The translations under genes were made by a program, and so were the position numbers. Shown piece by piece: positions 39,252 through 39,503 of a stretch of 39,503 nt of DNA; the first letter of the stretch is position 1; every line of letters starts with the position of its first letter. The notes beneath the pieces are model-generated. The model worked only from the letters and a program-made list of their open reading frames with translations. It did not search any database and was not told the DNA's origin. Origin of the DNA: Candidatus Aphodovivens avistercoris (GTDB taxonomy: Bacteria > Actinomycetota > Coriobacteriia > Coriobacteriales > Eggerthellaceae); NCBI GenBank assembly GCA_018710945.1, contig DVIW01000023.1:1-39503 (forward strand), written 5' to 3'.

Positions 39252-39503
39252 GCGCCCTCCCCTTTCCGGCCCGCCGGCGCGCTGCAACGGCCCGAAAGCC
39301 GCCGCCCTGCCGCACGGACGCCGCGCGTGTTTTTGCAACGAATTTGCATTTTACCATGGCGCGCCCTCGGCGCAGCCGCCACGCCCGAAGCCGCGGCAAT
39401 GCAGCACCGCACGCCTCGCCCCGAAGCGACCCTCAAGCGTCACGCATCCCCTCCCGAAGCGACCGTGCCGCGCCGCGCCCCCTCCCGCCGCAGCCGTGCA
39501 CCC

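Noticed and set aside
39420..39464. Direct repeat CCCGAAGCGACC (39420-39431 and 39453-39464)
   Set aside because: Only two 12-base copies in GC-rich intergenic DNA; too short to call an iteron, CRISPR or attachment site.
1..39503. CRISPR arrays, tRNA and rRNA genes
   Set aside because: No regularly spaced repeats, no cas genes and no cloverleaf or rRNA-like sequence were seen by eye.

Overview
This is a GC-rich chromosomal window with short intergenic gaps. The gene families suggest an anaerobic actinobacterium of the Coriobacteriia, probably Eggerthellaceae: a Tat-exported lipoprotein, a flavoprotein reductase tail, a DMSO-reductase-family molybdoenzyme, an XdhC-like maturation factor, a glycyl-radical activase, a propionate-type CoA-transferase and a class B sortase. 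The taxon is inferred from gene content and composition; no rRNA or tRNA gene was seen.

Layout. Positions 1-5730 hold the end of a flavoprotein, then a four-gene peptide/nickel-type ABC importer (Tat lipoprotein, two permeases, one ATPase with two fused ABC domains). Its promoter carries a GTGTTAC-N13-GTAACAC palindrome plus a third half-site, which fits NikR control and so nickel import. Positions 5816-10818 hold mostly solitary genes: VanW-like, YqeG-type HAD phosphatase, a TIM-barrel-like protein, an iron-sulfur flavoprotein, a 70-aa protein, and a DUF4125/DUF4037 pair. Positions 11001-13909 hold a CoA-transferase and a divergent glycyl-radical-enzyme activase. Positions 14066-16664 hold an acetamidase/formamidase-like, flippase-like and thioesterase set.

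Purine genes lie on the minus strand in the order srtB-purF-purM ... purN-xdhC-purH. A molybdoenzyme and a lower-GC island of about 10 kb (about 22.86-32.92 kb) separate purM from purN. The island reads hsdM, DUF3990, DUF3791-like, hsdS, tyrosine recombinase, second hsdS-like cassette, hsdR, then a RelB/DinJ-like antitoxin and a PIN toxin. The first four genes overlap by a few bases and form one translational unit. The second hsdS has no start codon and carries a single-base frameshift near its 3' end. It shares three blocks of direct repeat with the intact hsdS, so it looks like a silent specificity cassette next to a recombinase.

The most interesting part is this composite type I restriction-modification locus: an ADP-ribosyltransferase-like gene pair sits between the methylase and specificity genes, a recombinase with a spare S cassette follows, and a toxin-antitoxin pair lies at the edge. 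Also notable are the candidate NikR operator, a 132-bp near-perfect foldback downstream of purH, and an unlisted 35-residue membrane peptide gene. The window ends with a two-domain polyphosphate kinase 2 protein (PAP type).
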